Assembly (NCBI GenBank): GCA_008931825.1
Contig: QXVZ01009356.1
Span: 1 to 21,814, forward strand
Direction of reading: 5' to 3'
DNA: 21,814 bases
Source of the DNA: Phallusia fumigata
Lineage: Eukaryota > Chordata > Ascidiacea > Phlebobranchia > Ascidiidae
In this document: in pieces, positions 21,406 through 21,814 of the stretch
Position numbering within the stretch: position 1 is the stretch's first letter
Layout: each line of letters opens with the position of its first letter
The notes under the pieces: model-generated
Databases searched by the model: none
Seen by the model: the letters and a program-made list of their open reading frames with translations, nothing else
What the model was told of the DNA's origin: nothing
Made by a program: the position numbers and the translations under genes

Positions 21406-21814
21406 CTGGAATGTAAAGAAGTAATCTTGAAAATAAATACCAGTAAGCCAGCTAGGTGTGATATCGAATCAGAGCCGGCCTTCTAAGTATTTCCATTCAG
21501 GAAGGGCAAAACTACGCTTAAAAGACTGACTATGATTCGGTGACTTTTGCACGCCTGGCGTACTGCGATTTGAGTGAGAAGTTCGCCGTTACCAAATCAC
21601 GGTTGTGACATGCTTACACCATTTGTCCTGTTGGACATATAATGGAAAATTTGGCAATTTTCAATGTTACGCCAAATACAGATTGTTTTTGTGGAAACAA
21701 CAAATGGAATCCACAAAAGTACGTAAGCACGAATCAGTTACAAAAAAAACCTTCATTTCTACCCTTGCACCACGGTTGGTGTTGGGTTCAGTAATACTCG
21801 GATTTGTTGCAAAT
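21406..21814 (-). other. Intron of the SLC5A-type gene running off the window
   Basis: The exon at 21303..21405 begins with the last base of a split codon, so an upstream exon must end in phase 2. No such exon is seen to the window edge. Confidence 0.6.

Overview
The window reads as nuclear DNA of a compact, AT-rich invertebrate chordate genome. A tunicate of the Ciona type is my best guess. That is an inference from gene style (short introns with GTAAG donors, tandem adhesion-GPCR copies, an SLC5A neighbour), not a database result. No bacterial-style operons, CRISPR arrays, rRNA or tRNA genes are visible.

Positions 1 to about 15.7 kb hold a head-to-tail tandem array of at least three related adhesion-type (family B2) G-protein-coupled receptor genes, all on the + strand. 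Copy A has only its last two exons in the window (1..9 and 183..850). Copy B (3231..8659) and copy C (11405..15667) can be followed from the signal-peptide exon to the stop. In both, eight small matching exons encode a signal peptide, a Cys-containing ectodomain and a Thr-rich mucin-like stretch. An Asn-glycosylation-rich exon, the 7TM bundle and a cytoplasmic tail follow. In each of B and C a single N (7552 and 14977) sits where a large block is missing (the GPS and early TM helices in B; still more in C). These genes are therefore under-assembled here. The intergenic DNA was duplicated with the genes and has diverged more than the exons.

The receptor genes have several odd properties. Every ectodomain intron up to exon 9 is phase 1, so every internal mini-exon can be skipped without a frameshift. 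The TM6 Trp typical of adhesion GPCRs is replaced. The tails of A and B carry a 27-bp coding minisatellite of different copy number, while C has an unrelated Pro/Glu-rich tail. TM7 is almost identical in all three copies.

From 15.7 to 19.8 kb I see mostly non-coding DNA: two small inverted-repeat structures, one possible orphan Cys-rich exon on the minus strand and a tiny Trp-rich ORF. From 19788 to 21405 the minus strand carries the last six exons of a sodium-coupled solute transporter (SLC5A family, monocarboxylate/iodide-transporter-like). It is convergent with the receptor array, and its 5' exons lie beyond the right edge. Its exons and flanks are unusually dense in TGACGTCA-like motifs.
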